Positions 51,848 to 61,054 of a stretch of DNA of 64,000 nt are shown piece by piece (the stretch's first letter is position 1; each line of letters begins with the position of its first letter). Position numbers and translations under genes: made by a program. Under the pieces are notes generated by a model, which saw nothing but the letters and a program-made list of their open reading frames with translations, was not told the origin of the DNA and searched no databases. The stretch comes from DTU015 sp012837895. GTDB taxonomy: Bacteria; Bacillota; Sulfobacillia; Fermentithermobacillales; Fermentithermobacillaceae. Location: NCBI GenBank assembly GCA_050952085.1, contig JBMNKH010000004.1, forward strand, positions 1 to 64,000, read 5' to 3'.

Positions 51848-54208
51848 CTACTCTTTAATCTCATACCCTGCTGGAGGAGTTGCTCCCAACAAGTGCTTCA
51901 CAAAATAGTCCCACCGCTTGCGGGTAATATATGGATGGAACCCGTCAGCGTGGATACCGTTGGGCAGGATCAGGAAATCAAAATCCTTGTTCGCCTTTAT
52001 AAGCGCATCAACCAGCTGCAAAGATGCGGCAGGAGGCACGTTCTCATCCATGTCCCCGTGGATGATAAGCAGTTTGCCTTTGAGGTTCCCAGCAAGGGTG
52101 GGATTGGCCTGCTCTTCATAATGGGGGCCTACAGGCAACCCCATGTAGCGTTCGATCCAGCTGGCCTTGTCAGTCCTGTGGTCGTGGTTTCCGGCCCAGA
52201 CAACTGCAACTTTGAAAAAGTCAGGGTGTTCCAGTATAGCCCGGCATGAAGCGTACCCTCCGGCTGAGCCGCCGTAAATGCCCACCTTGCTCAAATCCAT
52301 ATACTTATTCTTATCAGCAAGCTGCCGGAAGGCGGCAATATGATCAGGCATGCCGGCATCGCCCAAGTTTTTGTACGAATAGTCCTGGAATGCCTTGGAC
52401 CTGAAAGCCATACCTAGCCCGTCCACAGTGACAACGATAAACCCAAGTTCAGCTATGGCCTGGTCGTGCCAGAACTGGCGGCTTCCGTCACTTGCCCCAA
52501 ACGATTTGGGGGTCCTGATAGTCTGGGGCCCTGAGTAGTTAGCTTCAATAACCGGGTATTTCTTCTCCGGGTCAAAATTGGACGGCCTTATGATCATGCC
52601 GTAAATGTCAGTCTGCCCGTCCCTGGCCTTTACAGTGAACCTCTCCGGGAAACGCCACCCTGTTTGAAGCAAGAGTTCTATGTCAGCTCGCTCGAGTTCC
52701 ATGACAAGTGTACCGTCGTTTGCGCGCAACACTGTCACAGGCGCCAGGTCAATCCTGGAATACCTGTCGATGAAATACTTGCCGCTGGGCGTAAAAGTGA
52801 TCTCGTGCTCAGCGTCTTCCGGGGTGAGAAGCTTCAAGCCGCTTCCGTCGAAATTCACCCTGTAAAGGTGGCGGAGGTAAGGGTCCCTTCCATCCTCCAT
52901 CCCGCTGGCAGAGAAGTAAATGATCCTCTCAAGTTCGTCTACATGCTCTATCCCGCGCACAACCCACGGGCCTGATGTGATCTGGTGCTTGAGTTCGCCT
53001 GTAATCCCGTCATACAGGTAGAGATGAGCCCAGCCGTCCTCTTCGGAATGCCAGATAACCAGTTTGCCGTCATCCACTGCCCTTGGGGCGAAGTGTTCAA
53101 CTGCTGTAGGGCTTTTCTCCTCAATGAGTACCCGGGTGTCCCCTGTTTCCGGATTGATCACGTACAGCCTTTTCACGGTGTATCCCCGCTCACGCCGCAT
53201 GAAATAGATCCGCCCGTTTTCACCTGCTGACCAATGAGTCCAGCAATGAGGGCCGCCGTAATACAACATCTGCACAGGATCGATCTTGACCTTGACCTGT
53301 TCAGGTTGGGTACATATCGTCCCGCCTGACCTTACATTGATTATCACAGGTTCTGCTTTTGGCACGTTAGTATCGCCTGGCAAGGGGTAGACGTAGCGGT
53401 GCAATCTTGGGCGCTTGCTCCCATCAAGGGGGCACGATTGAACCAGGTAACACTCGCCTGCATCCCTGTAGTCAATCTTGTACGTGAGAATCTTGCTGGA
53501 ATCAGGCGCCCAAACCACTGCTGGCCTTAACCAGTAGAGCGCATGCTCCGGTTTCAGGAGCCCCGCACTGAGCAGGGGACTTGTCAACGGTGCTGCATAA
53601 TGATATCCCTCTTCACCGTCGGTAGTGAGCTGGGTTTCCTCACCTGTTGACGTGCGTCTAACATAGAGGTTGAAGTCTCTCACAAAAGCAACCAGCTCTC
53701 CGTCAGGCGAGATCACCTCACTGTATCCGGCCGGATACTCATAGGGTGGCTCATCCTGGTGCTCAGACTGCTTGCCCAGGTGCTTAGAATCCTTGACCGC
53801 AAGTTCACCGATCTCAAGGTTAAACTGCCAGACACGGCCCTCTGCTTGGAACACAATGGCAGAAAGGCTGGAATCGGTATACCTGAACGCATCAAAAGGA
53901 AGCCGCGCATGGACATAAGCACGCCCGGTAGCCCTGGACAGTTCAGCTGCGAGTTTTTCATGGTCGAAAGCTTGCCTTAGAACGCCGGCGTCAGGGTCTA
54001 CGAACATAAAGCACTTGCCTTCACGGGTACGTACCTTGTGCCAAAAGCAATCGTTCCTGCCTGCCCAGTTAGGGGTAATGCTGAGCCTGAAAGCCAGCTT
54101 GTCTATGTTTCTAGGCAAGAACCTTTCCGCGCGGGCATAATCCTCCCATGTAGCCTGGAGTTTGTTTTCAGAGCTAGCTGTGGTATTGCCTTTGACGTGT
54201 TCCGCCAT
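51848..54208 (-). CDS. S9 family prolyl oligopeptidase-type peptidase (DPP-IV-like)
   Basis: 786 residues. The N-terminal 480 residues form a beta-propeller ('YAGYSEVISPDGELVAFVRDFNLYVRRTSTGEETQLT' type repeats, DPP-IV N-terminal region). The C-terminal alpha/beta-hydrolase has the nucleophile Ser in 'GIYGGSAGGYAS' (near residue 648), Asp in 'IIHGDMDENVP' (about 718) and His in 'LPNGIHADGFHP' (about 754). No signal peptide, so cytosolic. It follows the terminator of the DUF6754-type cluster, so it has its own promoter. Confidence 0.93.
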   Translation of the reverse strand: MAEHVKGNTTASSENKLQATWEDYARAERFLPRNIDKLAFRLSITPNWAGRNDCFWHKVRTREGKCFMFVDPDAGVLRQAFDHEKLAAELSRATGRAYVHARLPFDAFRYTDSSLSAIVFQAEGRVWQFNLEIGELAVKDSKHLGKQSEHQDEPPYEYPAGYSEVISPDGELVAFVRDFNLYVRRTSTGEETQLTTDGEEGYHYAAPLTSPLLSAGLLKPEHALYWLRPAVVWAPDSSKILTYKIDYRDAGECYLVQSCPLDGSKRPRLHRYVYPLPGDTNVPKAEPVIINVRSGGTICTQPEQVKVKIDPVQMLYYGGPHCWTHWSAGENGRIYFMRRERGYTVKRLYVINPETGDTRVLIEEKSPTAVEHFAPRAVDDGKLVIWHSEEDGWAHLYLYDGITGELKHQITSGPWVVRGIEHVDELERIIYFSASGMEDGRDPYLRHLYRVNFDGSGLKLLTPEDAEHEITFTPSGKYFIDRYSRIDLAPVTVLRANDGTLVMELERADIELLLQTGWRFPERFTVKARDGQTDIYGMIIRPSNFDPEKKYPVIEANYSGPQTIRTPKSFGASDGSRQFWHDQAIAELGFIVVTVDGLGMAFRSKAFQDYSYKNLGDAGMPDHIAAFRQLADKNKYMDLSKVGIYGGSAGGYASCRAILEHPDFFKVAVVWAGNHDHRTDKASWIERYMGLPVGPHYEEQANPTLAGNLKGKLLIIHGDMDENVPPAASLQLVDALIKANKDFDFLILPNGIHADGFHPYITRKRWDYFVKHLLGATPPAGYEIKE

Positions 54209-54341
54209 ATCTTCTCTCCCCTTTTCTCTGATTGCCTGGTTTTACATCCCCTAATGTACTCCATGCTAAAGCTCGGACCGTCGCTATAGGTGCCTAGCTC
54301 CCTTAATTCACATGACGCAATGAATCCCTGTTCCCAATCAC

Positions 54342-54384
54342 AAAAAGAGAGCAGCGCCCACCGGGCATAACCGGTGGGAGCTGC
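54342..54384 (-). terminator. Intrinsic terminator of the DUF6754-type cluster
   Basis: On the minus strand GCAGCTCCCACCGG pairs with CCGGTGGGCGCTGC (one mismatch) around a 6-nt loop, followed by TCTCTTTTTG. It lies 20 bp past the last gene of the cluster and separates it from the S9 peptidase gene. Confidence 0.85.
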
Positions 54385-54404
54385 ACACTGACTCAAAGCC
54401 AACC

Positions 54405-55013
54405 TTAAGAAACTCCAAGGTTTAGGAAATCTTGGATGATAAACTGCAACCTTCCAAGCAAGACCGACACCCTTGACATGACAGTATTGGCAAAGGCTGC
54501 GCCAAAGGTTACAAGCAAGAATATCTTCCCAAGTTCGCTTACGGATTTAATGGGGCCCTTGCTGGTTTCAACTGTGAAGTAAAAGTACACAAGCACTGTC
54601 ACTGCGCCAATCACAAACAGTATGTTGTTTATGGTATTGAGCGACAGGAAAGTGGCTTGGATTTGGGACATAAGCAACCCCGGTTGCCTGGTAAGAATAT
54701 ATGCCGAGCCGACACCCAGCCAGAAACCCATGGGAATACGAGACAGCCAGCCAATGGAACCGAAAAACCTCGTGTACATCAAAGCCCCGGCGATAAGCGG
54801 GATAATGTACCAGAACTTGCCGTCCTGGCCAATGTCCGATACCACTGTCGGCTTAATATAGTTATTGAACGTCAAAACTATCGCGTTAGCCGCCGTGATT
54901 CCCACGAGAACAGTCTCTGCTATACGGAACAGCTTATTGTCTTTGTAAAGGACCAATGAAAATATGCTTATAGTGAAGAAGAACTCAAGCCATCTGCTTA
55001 AAGTAGTGCTCAT
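54405..55013 (-). CDS. Uncharacterised polytopic membrane protein (cluster gene 4)
   Basis: 202 residues with five membrane segments ('WLEFFFTISIFSLVLY', 'VLVGITAANAIVLTF', 'WYIIPLIAGALMYTRFF ... PMGFWLGVGSAYI', 'ILFVIGAVTVLVYFYFTV', 'IFLLVTFGAAFANTVM'). I do not recognise the family with certainty; it resembles membrane proteins encoded beside DUF6754 genes. Short cytoplasmic loops, no obvious catalytic residues. It is the last of four closely packed genes (8 bp after the previous one), so probably a subunit of one membrane complex. Confidence 0.75.
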   Translation of the reverse strand: MSTTLSRWLEFFFTISIFSLVLYKDNKLFRIAETVLVGITAANAIVLTFNNYIKPTVVSDIGQDGKFWYIIPLIAGALMYTRFFGSIGWLSRIPMGFWLGVGSAYILTRQPGLLMSQIQATFLSLNTINNILFVIGAVTVLVYFYFTVETSKGPIKSVSELGKIFLLVTFGAAFANTVMSRVSVLLGRLQFIIQDFLNLGVS

Positions 55014-55020
55014 CTACAGC

Positions 55021-55848
55021 TCACCTTCCTTTCCTGGTCAGGAAAAAGCCAATGTTACCTATTGCGATGAGCGCAATTACGAGGAAGTGGGCAGCAGATT
55101 GGGCATCCATACCCAAGATGGCGCTACCCGGATAATCTGTAAGCAGTTCATACTCTGCGGCGCCACGCAGGCCTGCTAACAGCCCTTTGTACTGGCCTGA
55201 TGCGTAGTACGGCATTTCGCCTGGCACACTAACAGAACCTGTTCCCATTACAATGGGGAGTCCTGTAGGAATGGAGATCATACGGATCATGCGCTCTCCC
55301 GGGCTCGGGGTTACGTTGCTCAAGCATACTATTAGTTCAGCTTGTTTGATTGAGTGGAAGTTCTTGGTGATCTCAAAGGAGTCCAGACTCCCGCCGCCTA
55401 TCTCGGAATAGGCCATCGCTTGATGAAAGTCGTCGATCATCTTCTGCAGTAGCGCATCTGATATTGGCTTGAACCCTAAGTTGATCCAGTCCTTGCCGTA
55501 AACTGCACCTCTCTCTTCTGCTATAGTCCCCAGCACCGTTTGTGCTACCATAGCGCCTTCGTCTACGGCTGCCCAGGCTATGACCTTCAGACCCTTATCC
55601 AGAGCTTGCTTGAAAAACGTGCCCAGCTGGGGATCCATCTCAACAACCGAGTCGGTGCGGTATCCAACACAAAGAAAGATTGTACTGCCTTGCGGAAGTG
55701 CTTCCACTGTCTCGTAAAATGACCGCGCCTCAGGGCCCACTTTGATGGGAAGCCCCCACGGTTTGATAATCGGCAATGCTACTACTAACACCAACAGGTA
55801 GTAATACCATCTTGGGTCTATGTTCTGCAGTTTCTCCCACATGTTCAT
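55021..55848 (-). CDS. Uncharacterised membrane-anchored protein (cluster gene 3)
   Basis: 275 residues. Membrane segment about 14-31, a soluble domain of about 210 residues ('IFLCVGYRTDSVVEMDPQLGTFFKQALDKGLKVIAWAAVDEGA') that looks like an alternating alpha/beta (Rossmann-like) fold, and a C-terminal membrane segment ('FLVIALIAIGNIGFFL'). The anchor-domain-anchor layout matches the DUF6754-type protein of gene 1, and short motifs correspond ('VGY..D...DP', late 'YELLTDYPG' region), so the two may be distant paralogues. Function unknown. 11 bp downstream of gene 2. Confidence 0.78.
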   Translation of the reverse strand: MNMWEKLQNIDPRWYYYLLVLVVALPIIKPWGLPIKVGPEARSFYETVEALPQGSTIFLCVGYRTDSVVEMDPQLGTFFKQALDKGLKVIAWAAVDEGAMVAQTVLGTIAEERGAVYGKDWINLGFKPISDALLQKMIDDFHQAMAYSEIGGGSLDSFEITKNFHSIKQAELIVCLSNVTPSPGERMIRMISIPTGLPIVMGTGSVSVPGEMPYYASGQYKGLLAGLRGAAEYELLTDYPGSAILGMDAQSAAHFLVIALIAIGNIGFFLTRKGR

Positions 55849-55859
55849 AGTAACACCTC

Positions 55860-56474
55860 CTACTCCCCACCTGCGGCATACGGACGGTCAAAGCCAAGCA
55901 AAATCCGTATTGCCGAAATCAAGCCGCCCAAGGTGGCACCGAAAACCACAGACCTCATAGCGGCTACGGCCGGGATGTCCATGATCCAACTTGTCCACTG
56001 CCCCATGACGGGAAGCAAGTATTCGCCTAGGGGAGCCTTGCCGAGCAGCACAATAATGCCGGCTGCTAAGAGAATCGCAGCGTCCCGGGTTTTTGCCCTG
56101 AAGGCACGGTATGCTGCTGAGGTAATGTAAAACGCCAGCAGTGCATAAAAGGTTGCACCTAATGGAACAGCGGTGGCATTAAAAATCCAGCTGTAAAGTT
56201 GATCTGTGGGCCCTTTGGCCAAACCCAGGATCAGGTACCCATAGGTTATGACCAGGAGCAGAATAGACAAATCCCACTCGCCTTCTTTGCGCTGGATGCG
56301 CCTAAAGTGGACAGACGTCAAGTTAACAAGGCCAAAAGCGCACACCATTGCGTTGCTGACAACATACCATTGGTCCAGCTCTTGTTGCACATTCGGTGCG
56401 ACTCCAAAGAACACACAAATCATTATTACTACGGCTGCTACAACCGTGAGGCTATAGGGTAATGAACGTTTCAC
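55860..56474 (-). CDS. Uncharacterised polytopic membrane protein (cluster gene 2)
   Basis: 204 residues with six membrane segments. 'FGVAPNVQQELDQWYVVSNAMVCAFGLVNLTSVHFRRIQRKEGEWDLSILLLVITYGYLILGLAKG' is the best marker; after TM2 a basic 'HFRRIQRKEG' loop faces the cytoplasm. The start of a second homologue is preserved at 11900-12111, with the same 'VN(L)..VH.RR' pattern, so the motif is conserved and probably functional. 15 bp after gene 1. Confidence 0.78.
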   Translation of the reverse strand: MKRSLPYSLTVVAAVVIMICVFFGVAPNVQQELDQWYVVSNAMVCAFGLVNLTSVHFRRIQRKEGEWDLSILLLVITYGYLILGLAKGPTDQLYSWIFNATAVPLGATFYALLAFYITSAAYRAFRAKTRDAAILLAAGIIVLLGKAPLGEYLLPVMGQWTSWIMDIPAVAAMRSVVFGATLGGLISAIRILLGFDRPYAAGGE

Positions 56475-56489
56475 AGTGTATCACTCCCC

Positions 56490-57257
56490 CTAACTTCCCA
56501 GGAGCTGGTTTAGCCAATCAACAGAGTTTGCTGTGGCTAAGACTGCACCTAGGATAATTAACCCTGTTACGACGAACTTGCCCCAGTCTTCAACAACAAG
56601 CGTGGCAATTCTGCTGGGGTCTTGAGTAAGATAGGCTGCAGCAGCGAAAATCTCCTCACCTATCAAGGCGTAGTCGCAAGCCGCGACAAAGAATGGGATC
56701 TGGCCGGTGTTGGCAGTCCCGCCTATTTGGATAGCCCCAACCTGTGACCCGGATTCAGCGTACATAAGAGAGTCGAAAGCGAAGTTACCCATCATGATCA
56801 TTGAGGCAGGACGTTCCCTGTAGATCATACCTATAACTGCGACGGCGTAACCGTAGTAGTGATCTGAGAACCAGCGTATCTGCTGGGGTCTGAAACTATC
56901 AGCCATGCCTGCTGCCAAATAGCTGGTCCGCACCACTTCTTCAAATACAGGAACCAAGTTGGCGTACTCAACTGCCACTGTTAAGTTGCAGTCGTACCTT
57001 GCTGTAGACTTGGCAACTTCCGACAACACGCCCAAGGATGCCAGGGTCTGGGGATCAGCAAGGTCTCCGTATCCTGGCAAGTAAAGCACCATCCGATCTG
57101 TTTCGGTTGCCCGGCCGATAGCTTCTTCAATTGCATCAAGGCCTGGTATCTTGCGGATTTTCCAGGTTCTCGTTGTACTACTTCTGACTGTGTAGAATAC
57201 TGCTAGGATCATGGAGATCGCGATCAGGAAATCAACAATCATTCCTTCTGCAAACAA
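56490..57257 (-). CDS. DUF6754-type membrane protein (cluster gene 1)
   Basis: 255 residues. TM about 7-25, a domain of about 190 residues ('RMVLYLPGYGDLADPQTLASLGVLSEVAKSTARYDCNLTVAVEYANLVPVFEEVV'), the motif 'FFVAACDYALIGEEIFAAAAYLTQDP', and a C-terminal TM. The last motif is preserved in a second copy at 12131-12406. I assign it to DUF6754-like proteins from memory of motif and gene context; function unknown. TTG start with GGAGG 9 nt upstream. First gene of the four-gene cluster. Confidence 0.72.
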   Translation of the reverse strand: MFAEGMIVDFLIAISMILAVFYTVRSSTTRTWKIRKIPGLDAIEEAIGRATETDRMVLYLPGYGDLADPQTLASLGVLSEVAKSTARYDCNLTVAVEYANLVPVFEEVVRTSYLAAGMADSFRPQQIRWFSDHYYGYAVAVIGMIYRERPASMIMMGNFAFDSLMYAESGSQVGAIQIGGTANTGQIPFFVAACDYALIGEEIFAAAAYLTQDPSRIATLVVEDWGKFVVTGLIILGAVLATANSVDWLNQLLGS

Positions 57258-58351
57258 GTTTGTTCACCTCCAAGGAGTACGGTGCACAATCTAAGTAGAA
57301 AAGCGGAATCACCAATGAGGGTCAAGTAACTAGGTCGTATGAGGCGCGTAACTACAATGTTGACCTGCCCGGTTGTGTATTGCTGCAAGTAGCGGTGTAT
57401 GCTAATAAGTGGTGCAAGCTCACGTGATATTTGGCTGATCCACGGTTCTTTTTTCAATATCACCCCCCGAATACCTATTTGTTTGGTGACACTAGAGGAG
57501 TGAGACTTCCTTTCCCACGTGGAAGCTCACAAATCACGGTCTAAACCAAAAAACCGCCTGCGTCACCTGGTGAGTTCAGTTCTCGTGTCATGTGCCGGAG
57601 CATCGCAGCCCCTTGCCCGGTCAATGAATCTGTGCGTGGTAGTACTTATCCAGTTACCGGAATATTCGCCACAACGGTCAATTCTCCTGCCACGCTTACC
57701 GGAATATTCGCCACAACAGTCAGTTCTCCTGCCACGCTTATCAGAATCGCAACACTAATAAGAAAAGCGCTTCTTGGCTGATCGGAAGGCAATCAAGACA
57801 AGAGCAGAGGTATACGTCCTGCAAGAAGATACATCGGGACTGGATCCGCGAATCCGGCCGAAGACACATTGGTCTTTTGGGGCGCATAGCATATTACTAA
57901 TCCACCGATTCCGCACTCTGGGGGAGGGATACCTGCTTGAACGATGTCCTGGCTTTATTATTCATGATCGTCCTGGTCCTGGGACTGAGTACCAAGTCAG
58001 CGCAGGTAACAACCAAACCTGCCGAAGATGCTGACCCGGAAGACTTGTGTTGCTGCATACCCAAATCTGAAGACTATCACGATCAATAGGGGGGCATAAA
58101 GGGTGCCCCGGGGCACCTACCCCACCTGGTTCTGACCTCAAGCTTGCCAAACTTCGGCCATGCCCCTACCTGCCAAAAAAGCGATAGAAGCAAAGGGGTC
58201 GAATCTTGAAAACTCAGCCCCAACATCCCTGGAAGCAGATAACTCTGACTTTGACTTTCTTTGTCCTTTATGCTGCAGTATCATCAGACCCAATATTGGG
58301 AACTATCTCATCCGGAAGCAAATTCGTTTATGTCTGGAAAGGAGTGTGGCT
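57258..58351. other. 1.1-kb intergenic region between divergent clusters
   Basis: No firm gene. It contains the direct repeats at 57654-57746 and the promoters for the DUF6754-type cluster (minus; a TTGACC near 57325 with no clear -10) and for hsp20 (plus). A 74-codon minus ORF (57239-57463) overlaps the cluster start and has a fair ribosome site, but no recognisable product. The region just before hsp20 is open in frame back to 58160 but without coding features. Confidence 0.5.
57654..57746. repeat. 42-bp direct repeat, 2.2 copies
   Basis: TTACCGGAATATTCGCCACA begins at 57654 and 57696, each followed by similar AAC(G/A)GTCA(A/G)TTCTCCTGCCACGC; a third copy begins at 57738 (TTATCAGAATCGC) and then fades. 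Each unit contains a GGAATATTCGCC core. Intergenic, upstream of the membrane cluster. Confidence 0.8.
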
Positions 58352-58792
58352 ATGATTAGACGTTGGCGTCCTCTAAATGAACTGTCACGCCGGGAAAGGA
58401 AAATGGATTCGCTTCTCAATGAACTGTGGAGAGGATTCAGCCCAAGGGGCCTGGCCGAAGCTCAGTTTGGCAGTTTCCCCGTTGACGTTCTGGACCAAGG
58501 CGATGAAATCATAGTCAGGGCCGAACTCCCCGGAGTTGAGAAAGACAAAATCGACTTGCGGTGTACGGAAGATTCGATAAGCATTGCCACTGAAAAAAGC
58601 GAGCAGAGGCAAGTCAAAGGTGGCACATGGGTTGTCCAGGAGTCGTCCTTCGGAAAGATGGTGCGCACTATCAACCTGGAGGCGCCGGTGGACCCTGACA
58701 ACGCCCAAGCTTCCTTTGAAAATGGAGTGCTTACTATAACGCTGCCTAAGACCGGTCCGTCGAAGCGCGGATGCAGCATTCAGATTACTTAA
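58352..58792 (+). CDS. Hsp20 / small heat shock protein
   Basis: 146 residues starting 'MIRRWRPLNELSRRERKMDSLLNELWRGF'. The alpha-crystallin domain is clear: 'PVDVLDQGDEIIVRAELPGVEKDKIDLRCTEDSISI' and the C-terminal 'APVDPDNAQASFENGVLTITLPK' (A-x-x-x-n-GvL motif). It is an ATP-independent holdase. The ATG at 58352 has AGGAG 7 nt upstream; the longer ORF from 58160 adds 64 unrelated residues. Confidence 0.93.
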   Translation: MIRRWRPLNELSRRERKMDSLLNELWRGFSPRGLAEAQFGSFPVDVLDQGDEIIVRAELPGVEKDKIDLRCTEDSISIATEKSEQRQVKGGTWVVQESSFGKMVRTINLEAPVDPDNAQASFENGVLTITLPKTGPSKRGCSIQIT

Positions 58793-58833
58793 GGGCCCTG
58801 GCGCGGACGGGAGGTATTACGCTTGGCAGACTG

Positions 58834-58873
58834 AAAGGGATCTTGGAAAGCAACCGTAAGTATAGATCCCTTT
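58834..58873 (+). terminator. Candidate terminator of hsp20
   Basis: AAAGGGATC and GATCCCTTT (9 bp perfect) enclose a 22-nt loop, followed by GTTTCCC. It lies 42 bp after the stop. The T-rich tract is short, so confidence is moderate. A second weaker inverted repeat (TTGAGCC/GGCTCAA) lies at 58979-59006. Confidence 0.5.
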
Positions 58874-59207
58874 GTTTCCCGTTTCCCTTCGTCATCAGCC
58901 AACTAGCCGCTACGCTACTTAGCCTTCTAGTTCTTAGGTCGAGAGCCTTTCTATCTCCGGTTCTGACATAACAGCTTGTTGAGCCAAAATGGTTGGCACG
59001 GCTCAATCTTAAGAAGCTCCAAAACAGCGACGGTACCAGACTGTAGGACCAAAGACTCATTTTCTACTAGAATTCTGCAATTCATGCCACCCGTTTACGA
59101 TTAACGCATTGAGAGTGCACATGAGGCCCGGAGTGCGCTCGCTTCCACAAGTCGCCGGGCAAAATTCCGCAAGGATGCGAACTAAATTCTACAAGGAGGT
59201 AGAAACT

Positions 59208-60011
59208 GTGAGAATCAACACCAACATTTCTGCGCTAAACGCGTGGAAGAACCTGTCGATTACAGACGGGCTCATGGCCAAGTCGCTGGAAAAACTGTCT
59301 TCAGGCTACAGGATCAACAGGGCCGCAGACGATGCCGCAGGCCTGGCCATCTCAGAAAAGATGAAAGCCCAGACCCGCGGACTCAGGCAAGCGGTCAGGA
59401 ACGCTCAGGACGGCATCTCATTGATCCAGACTGCGGAAGGCGCACTCAATGAGGTCCATGCTATCTTGCAGCGTATGCGTGAACTAGCAGTGCAAGCAGG
59501 CAACGGGATTTATGAAGAAGAAGACCTCAACATGATTCAGGACGAAATCAATCAGCTCATTGCGGAGATTGATGATATCTCCGCAAGGACCGAGTTTAAC
59601 AAGACGACGCTGTTAGATGGATCTTTCTCGACCTCACTGCAGATTGGCGCCAACGCCAGCCAAACCATGGACATAGCAATCGAAGAAATAACTGCTGGCG
59701 CTTTGAGCATTGACGGAGTAGATGTCACAACTGATGCTACCGGGGCGATCACCGCACTGGATGCGGCAATCGGGCTAGTCTCATCGGAGCGTTCTATGCT
59801 CGGTGCATGCCAGAACCGGCTCGAGCACACAATCAACAACCTCAACACTGCTGCCGAGAACCTTGAAGCTGCCGGCTCGCGTATTAGGGACGTAGACATG
59901 GCGCTTGAGATGGCCAACTTTACAAGGCACCAGATCTTGCAGGCCGCAGGAACTGCGATGCTTGCTCAGGCAAATCTTACGCCTCAGTCGATCCTGAAGC
60001 TACTGGGCTAA
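59208..60011 (+). CDS. Flagellin, minimal type
   Basis: 267 residues from GTG at 59208 (AAGGAGG 8 nt upstream). The product starts 'MRINTNISALNAWKNL', the conserved D0 domain, with 'SSGYRINRAADDAAGLAISEKMKAQTRGLRQAVRNAQDGISLIQTAEGALNE', and ends 'ANLTPQSILKLLG'. The variable D2/D3 region is almost absent, giving a short filament protein as in many Bacillota. Export is by the flagellar type III route; no signal peptide. No other flagellar gene lies in the window. An earlier in-frame ATG at 59109 gives a nonconserved extension. Confidence 0.95.
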   Translation: MRINTNISALNAWKNLSITDGLMAKSLEKLSSGYRINRAADDAAGLAISEKMKAQTRGLRQAVRNAQDGISLIQTAEGALNEVHAILQRMRELAVQAGNGIYEEEDLNMIQDEINQLIAEIDDISARTEFNKTTLLDGSFSTSLQIGANASQTMDIAIEEITAGALSIDGVDVTTDATGAITALDAAIGLVSSERSMLGACQNRLEHTINNLNTAAENLEAAGSRIRDVDMALEMANFTRHQILQAAGTAMLAQANLTPQSILKLLG

Positions 60012-60032
60012 CACAGTCATCGGAAACCCACA

Positions 60033-60058
60033 GGGCCTGGAAAAATCCAGGCCCTTTT
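60033..60058 (+). terminator. Intrinsic terminator of the flagellin gene
   Basis: GGGCCTGG/CCAGGCCC perfect 8-bp stem with a 6-nt A-rich loop, followed by TTTTCATTT, 21 bp after the flagellin stop. Confidence 0.9.
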
Positions 60059-60241
60059 CATTTGGCTGCCCCCCCAACTTTTCGACAAATCCCCCGTCCG
60101 GTCTTTCCATCGGTTCCTTTACAATCATCATTTCGCAGCAACCTATCCCTCTGCAGCAGTTTCTATATCTTCGGCGATTCCTCCCTCCTTCAGTAATCCA
60201 TCCCACCGCCTTTGGAAAACCTAATCCGGGGTGGTAGCGGT

Positions 60242-60970
60242 TTGAACGAAGTACTGGTTGTCTCGGTACGCGCTATAATAAGTTTCTTCTCACTTCTCAT
60301 ATTCACCAGGATTCTGGGGAAGCAGCAGCTCAGCCAGATGACATTCTTTGAGTACGCGGTAGGCATCACAATAGGCTCGATAGCCGCTTCAATGACCATA
60401 GACCTGGGAATAAGGGCGTGGCCTCAGTTCTTCGGAATGGCTATATGGGTAGCCCTGGCGTTTCTGCTTCAAGTAGTGGTAATGAAGTGGCGCTGGGCGT
60501 CCAGATACATAGACGGCGAACCAACTGTAGTTATCATGAACGGCAAGATAATGGAGGACGCCCTACGCAAGACCAGGTACAGACTTTCAGACCTAATGGA
60601 GGAATTGAGACTCATGGGCGTGTTCGACCTTTCTCAGGTTGAATTCGCCGTGCTTGAAACGAGAGGCCGCGTCTCAGTTCTGCTCAAGACTCAACATCAA
60701 CCTGTTACTCCAAAGGATATGAACATTTCCACAGACTACCAAGGCCTCTCAAAAGAGCTCATATACGACGGCATCATATTGGATGCCAACCTAAAACAGG
60801 TTCACCTGGACCGCAAGTGGCTCTTGAACGAACTAAGGACACAAGGAATAAGGGACCCTTCAGAAGTGTTCGTTGCCTCGTTGGACACTTCCGGAAACTT
60901 ATACATAGACAAGTATGATGACCATATAGCACACCCCAGTGACATATCTGAACCTATCAAGAGCAAGTAA
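60242..60970 (+). CDS. DUF421 family membrane protein (YetF/YdfR-like)
   Basis: 242 residues. Three N-terminal membrane segments with 'ISFFSLLIFTRILGKQQLSQMTFFEYAVGITIGSIAASM', the DUF421 signature, then a cytoplasmic domain ('YIDGEPTVVIMNGKIMEDALRKTRYRLSDLMEELRLMGVFDLSQVEFAVLETRGRVSVLLK'). TTG at 60242 follows GGGGTGG by 7 nt. Known relatives occur in sporulating Bacillota; function unclear. Followed after 84 bp by DUF4363, a pairing common in this phylum. Confidence 0.9.
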   Translation: MNEVLVVSVRAIISFFSLLIFTRILGKQQLSQMTFFEYAVGITIGSIAASMTIDLGIRAWPQFFGMAIWVALAFLLQVVVMKWRWASRYIDGEPTVVIMNGKIMEDALRKTRYRLSDLMEELRLMGVFDLSQVEFAVLETRGRVSVLLKTQHQPVTPKDMNISTDYQGLSKELIYDGIILDANLKQVHLDRKWLLNELRTQGIRDPSEVFVASLDTSGNLYIDKYDDHIAHPSDISEPIKSK

Positions 60971-61054
60971 GATAACCGGGCAAAGACAGCCAAATAAAGG
61001 TAGACAAGTGTGACCAGGCAAAAGATAACCAGCAAAGACAGGTGACAAGTACCG

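Noticed and set aside
57239..57463. 74-codon minus-strand ORF overlapping the start of the DUF6754-type gene
   Set aside because: It has a fair ribosome site, but no recognisable domain and it overlaps the well-supported gene start; kept only as a possibility.
59109..59207. Upstream in-frame extension of flagellin
   Set aside because: Flagellin N-termini are highly conserved and begin at the GTG at 59208, which has an ideal ribosome site.
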